Origin: Kiritimatiellia bacterium
GTDB taxonomy: Bacteria; Verrucomicrobiota; Kiritimatiellia; B70-G9
DNA: 8,279 bases
Assembly (NCBI GenBank): GCA_012961745.1
Contig: DTYT01000197.1
Location: 1-8,279, forward strand
Reading direction: 5' to 3'
Shown here piece after piece: positions 5,810 to 8,279 of this stretch; positions within the stretch are counted from its first letter, which is position 1; the number at the start of each line of letters is the position of its first letter. The notes below the pieces were generated by a model that was not told the origin of the DNA, searched no databases, and saw only the letters and a program-made list of their open reading frames with translations. A program made the position numbers and the translations under genes.

Positions 5810-6964
5810 ATGGCGTGTCGGAAAAACAGTCGGAGAAGGTTTCGCCGCCTGGCAGCGACGGCGCTGGTCCTATTGATCTTGGGGCTGGTTGCGACGGTCA
5901 GAATGGGGTCGCCGGCGGGGGACGGCAGAGATTCCCTAATCGTAGGGGAGACGATGGGAACTACCTTCCACATCCGCATCCTGCCGCACGCATCTCCGCG
6001 GCTCATGCGGCGCGTGGGAAGGGCTCTGGATCGGCTGGAAGACATTTTCTCCACCTTCCGTCCCGCGAGTGTCGTCTCCCGGTTCAACGATTTTCGCGGC
6101 CCGGGTTCCTTTCGCGTGCCGCCGGAGATGGTCGAGGTCGTTGACTTCGCACTTTACCTGGCCCGGTTGAGTGGAGGCGCCTATGATCCCACCATTGCGC
6201 CGGTTGTGAACCTGTGGGGATTCGGGTGGGAGGCACGTCGGGGCAAATTCCCGGACCGGGATGCGGTAGGCCGCGCTTTGCGCGCGACCGGCTACTCCAA
6301 GGTCCGCGTTTTCCGGCCCGGCAGACTGGTGAAGGAGGAGCCCCGCGTGCGACTGGACCTGGCATCGGTGGCCAAGGGGTATGCGGTGGATTACATCTGG
6401 AAACTGCTGCGCGGAGAAGGATATACCGATTTTCTCGTTGAAATAGGGGGGGAAGTAAGGGTTTCAGGTACGTACAGCGGCCGGGTGTGGCGGGTCGGAA
6501 TAGAAGCACCCCTTTCGGATCGGCTTCCGGGTGAAGAGGTTTTGCGAGTGCTGGGCCTGGCGGATGGGACCGCGGCAGCCACCTCGGGGAGCTACCGGAA
6601 CTTTGTTACTTCGCGGGAGGGACAGGCCTACGGGCACGTGATTGATGCCCGAACCGGCTTCCCGGTGAGTAATGGGGTGGTATCCGTTACGGTGGTAGCC
6701 CCCCGATGCCTCGCCGCCGATGGCCTGGCCACGGCCTTGATGGTCTTGGGTCCCGACAAGGGGTTGGCACTGGCCCGCAAATTTCCCCACACCGAAGCGT
6801 TGATGGCGTTGAATACCGGTTCGGGATTCCGTGTGGTCCAGACGGAGGGTTTTGCTTCCCTGGTACAGGACGGCCCGGCAGTTCCCTACGCGATGTCTGG
6901 GATGGAGGCGGCCGATCGGCGCAAGGGCTGGCGACCGGCGGATGGCAGGGGGAATATACGGTGA
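5810..6964 (+). CDS. apbE: FAD:protein FMN transferase, ApbE family
   Basis: ApbE-type enzymes use FAD to attach FMN covalently to a Thr or Ser of exported or membrane redox proteins such as NqrC and RnfG. The 384-residue protein starts with a basic segment (RKNSRRRFRR) and one hydrophobic helix (about 14-30) without a lipobox, so it is likely anchored to the membrane with the enzyme outside the cytoplasm. Motifs are GETMGTTFHI (46-55), GGAYDPTIAPVVNLWGFG (122-139), RLDLASVAKGYAVD (181-194), EIGGEVRVSG (211-220), AATSGSYR (256-263), HVIDARTGFPV (276-286) and AADGLATALMVLG (302-314). Asp304 and Thr308 match the metal-binding positions. The start lies 22 bp after the ETF-QO gene and has a poor Shine-Dalgarno sequence. 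The stop overlaps the next start. No substrate with the D-G-x-S-G-A-T type motif was recognised in the window. Confidence 0.95.
   Translation: MACRKNSRRRFRRLAATALVLLILGLVATVRMGSPAGDGRDSLIVGETMGTTFHIRILPHASPRLMRRVGRALDRLEDIFSTFRPASVVSRFNDFRGPGSFRVPPEMVEVVDFALYLARLSGGAYDPTIAPVVNLWGFGWEARRGKFPDRDAVGRALRATGYSKVRVFRPGRLVKEEPRVRLDLASVAKGYAVDYIWKLLRGEGYTDFLVEIGGEVRVSGTYSGRVWRVGIEAPLSDRLPGEEVLRVLGLADGTAAATSGSYRNFVTSREGQAYGHVIDARTGFPVSNGVVSVTVVAPRCLAADGLATALMVLGPDKGLALARKFPHTEALMALNTGSGFRVVQTEGFASLVQDGPAVPYAMSGMEAADRRKGWRPADGRGNIR
6947..6953 (+). promoter_or_regulatory. Ribosome binding site deciding the nitroreductase start
   Basis: AGGGGGA lies 7 bp before the GTG at 6961. The reading frame is open much further upstream (to 6706), but that extension overlaps the apbE coding region, and this site together with the GTGA overlap marks 6961 as the start. 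Confidence 0.75.
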
Positions 6965-7572
6965 AACCGGACTGCCGGGAGGCATCGCGGTTCAGGGACT
7001 TGGTGCGGGGCGCGCGCAGCGTCCGCAGGTTCCAGGAATCGCGGCCTATACCGGCCGAAGTGCTGCGCAAGCTGGTGGCCTGTGCACGCCTGGTGCCCTC
7101 GGCGGCCAATCTGCAGCCACTACGGTACATCCTCTGCAACGATTCCCTGCGGCGGGATTCAATTTTCGCATGTCTGAAATGGGCGGGCTACCTGGAGGAT
7201 TGGTCCGGTCCCGCGCGTGGCGAGCGGCCAGCAGCCTACTTGGTGATATTGAGTGACAGGGAGATCACCCGTGATGCGTGGTGTGATTGCGGAATCGCAG
7301 CCCAGACCATCACCCTCTACGCCCGGACGCTGGGATTGGGGAGCTGTATTTTGGGAGCCATCGACCGCGAAGGCCTGAGGCGGGCGCTGGACATCGCCGC
7401 GCGGTTCGATGTCCTGCTGGTCATAGCCCTGGGATTCGCCGCCGAAACGGTGGTAGTGACCGAGGTGGATGCCGAGCAGGGCGTGCGATATTGGCGGGAT
7501 GCCGACGGGATCCATCATGTGCCCAAGAGGCGGGTGGATGAATTGATCGTGCAGGAATTTGTTACCCACTAA
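6961..7572 (+). CDS. Nitroreductase-family FMN-dependent oxidoreductase
   Basis: This is a 203-residue one-domain protein of the nitroreductase fold, whose members bind FMN as dimers and reduce nitro compounds, quinones, enones or other substrates with NAD(P)H. The N-terminal FMN-binding signature RSVRRFQES lies near residue 20. It is followed by an ARLVPSAANLQPLRY segment that fits the family's P-S-x-x-N-x-Q-P pattern, then CGIAAQTITLYARTLGLGSC and, near the end, LLVIALGFAAE. The physiological substrate cannot be told; some relatives act in cofactor or quinone metabolism. The GTG start overlaps the apbE stop by 4 bp, so the two are likely coupled, and it is the last gene of the rightward set. 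The final 11 bp overlap the end of the converging maf gene. I saw no missing core motif. Confidence 0.85.
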   Translation: MKPDCREASRFRDLVRGARSVRRFQESRPIPAEVLRKLVACARLVPSAANLQPLRYILCNDSLRRDSIFACLKWAGYLEDWSGPARGERPAAYLVILSDREITRDAWCDCGIAAQTITLYARTLGLGSCILGAIDREGLRRALDIAARFDVLLVIALGFAAETVVVTEVDAEQGVRYWRDADGIHHVPKRRVDELIVQEFVTH

Positions 7573-8197
7573 CCGGATCGCGGCCGGTAAAGAGTGGAAT
7601 CCCGAATCTCTTCAGGCTTTCGGCCACCTCGGCCAGCGGCAACCCCACTACGTTGGTATAGGACCCCTCCACGCGCCGGATCAGGCTGCACCCGATCCCT
7701 TGGGCCGCATAGGCCCCCGCCTTGTCCATGGCCTCACCGGTGGAGACATAGGAGCGTATTTCGCCCTCATCAAGCTCCCGGAACCACACGGCGGTCCGGA
7801 TCGCATAGAGTTCTTCTCGCGCCGTACGGCCGTTTCCCAGGAGAAGCAGGTAGACCCCGGTGATCACCGCGTGCTCCCTCCCGGCGAGGCTTCGCAACAT
7901 GCACACCGCCTCGGCGGCATCGGCGGGTTTGCCCAGGATATGACCCTCCCTGACCACGACCGTATCGGCCGCTATGATCAGAACCGGTCGTCCATCCGCC
8001 ATGTCCAGTCGCCGCCAGGCGGCCTTCGCCTTCTCTTGGGCCGCCCGCAGGGTGAAGGCGGCCGGCTCCTCGCTCGGCAGGGGCTGTTCGTCCACCGCGG
8101 GGGGGAGAACCTCGAAGGCGACTCCCAGTGCCTCCAGCAGTTCCCGCCGCCGCGGCGAGGAACTGGCCAGCACGATTCTGGTTCCCCTCCCTGCCAT
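7562..8197 (-). CDS. maf: Maf-family nucleoside triphosphate pyrophosphatase (YhdE-like)
   Basis: Maf enzymes hydrolyse nucleoside triphosphates, often dTTP/UTP or modified forms, to monophosphates and diphosphate; they are linked to septum formation and nucleotide house-cleaning. The 211-residue protein has VLASSSPRRRELL (9-21), AVDEQ (34-38), AAQEKA (52-57), IIAADTVV (74-81), ILGKPAD (87-93), HAVITGVY (109-116), GEAMDKAGAYAAQG (154-167) and SYTNVVGLPLAEV (179-191). These cover the conserved Ser, Arg, Asp78, Lys and Gly residues of the family, so it is probably active. The closing SYTNVVGLPL resembles the YhdE/dTTP-type group more than the YceF group, though this is a judgement from memory. 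The ATG at 8197 has no Shine-Dalgarno sequence; its translation begins MAGRGTRIVLASSS. It is transcribed towards the nitroreductase gene and overlaps it tail to tail by 11 bp. Confidence 0.95.
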   Translation of the reverse strand: MAGRGTRIVLASSSPRRRELLEALGVAFEVLPPAVDEQPLPSEEPAAFTLRAAQEKAKAAWRRLDMADGRPVLIIAADTVVVREGHILGKPADAAEAVCMLRSLAGREHAVITGVYLLLLGNGRTAREELYAIRTAVWFRELDEGEIRSYVSTGEAMDKAGAYAAQGIGCSLIRRVEGSYTNVVGLPLAEVAESLKRFGIPLFTGRDPVSG

Positions 8198-8205
8198 TCG
8201 CCGAA

Positions 8206-8233
8206 ACGATAACGGGATCGGCGGGGCTGTCCA
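8206..8233 (-). promoter_or_regulatory. Candidate promoter of maf
   Basis: On the minus strand TGGACA (8233-8228, 5 of 6) is spaced 16 bp from TATCGT (8211-8206, 4 of 6), and only 8 bp separate the -10-like hexamer from the ATG at 8197. The predicted transcript start falls at the start codon, suggesting a leaderless message, in line with the missing ribosome site. The remaining 46 bp to the window edge (8234-8279) hold no feature I can name. All three minus-strand frames stay open there, so the tail of an upstream gene cannot be excluded. Confidence 0.3.
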
Positions 8234-8279
8234 ACCATTTTGCTTCCCACGCGGCGGCGGACTCCTTTTCCGTTTGACA

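Noticed and set aside
7770..8234. Minus-strand open frame overlapping maf with a plausible start of translation
   Set aside because: The first residues look protein-like, but the frame runs deep into maf, turns into low-complexity Gly/Arg sequence and has no family match.

Overview
This is a gene-dense, GC-rich bacterial window with no gene-free stretch over about 100 bases and no RNA genes, mobile elements or CRISPR. The genes are ordinary bacterial families: a partner-switching regulator pair, molybdenum cofactor synthesis, a quinone-linked flavoprotein, a flavin transferase and a Maf pyrophosphatase. The phylum cannot be fixed from this sequence. A respiring, quinone-using bacterium fits best. 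The twin cysteine clusters in the ETF-quinone oxidoreductase and the DUF362 fragment would suit a lineage with anaerobic metabolism, but that is inference.

Left edge (1-~260): the first 58-71 codons of a DUF362-type protein run leftward off the window. It diverges from a rightward gene set, and the region between them carries promoter-like sequence.

Region A (257-3181, + strand): five tightly packed genes. A STAS-domain anti-anti-sigma-like protein is followed by an RsbW/SpoIIAB-like GHKL kinase, a small putatively exported PEGA-like protein, moeA and moaC. Spacing is 22 bp, then a 1-bp overlap, an 8-bp overlap and a 2-bp gap, so co-transcription is likely. The STAS protein has Ala where SpoIIAA has its phosphorylated Ser, with Thr on both sides. 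Its gene contains a perfect 13-bp inverted repeat.

Region B (3276-7572, + strand): after a 94-bp gap with a plausible promoter come a trans-type polyprenyl diphosphate synthase, an ETF:quinone oxidoreductase with its fused ferredoxin domain, a membrane-anchored ApbE flavin transferase and a small nitroreductase-family flavoprotein. Spacing is 10 bp, 22 bp and a 4-bp overlap. The theme is quinone side chains and flavin redox chemistry. A possible reading is that the first gene supplies a quinone tail, the second feeds electrons into the quinone pool, and the last two handle flavin attachment and use. No etfAB genes and no ApbE substrate lie in the window.

Right edge (7562-8279): a Maf-family nucleotide pyrophosphatase lies on the minus strand. 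It converges on, and overlaps by 11 bp, the nitroreductase gene. Its upstream 82 bp hold a promoter-like sequence very close to the start codon.

No clearly novel system is evident. The points most worth checking are the altered STAS phosphosite, the 13-bp inverted repeat, the eight-cysteine tail of the ETF-QO, and the fusion of a partner-switching module to cofactor genes in one apparent operon.
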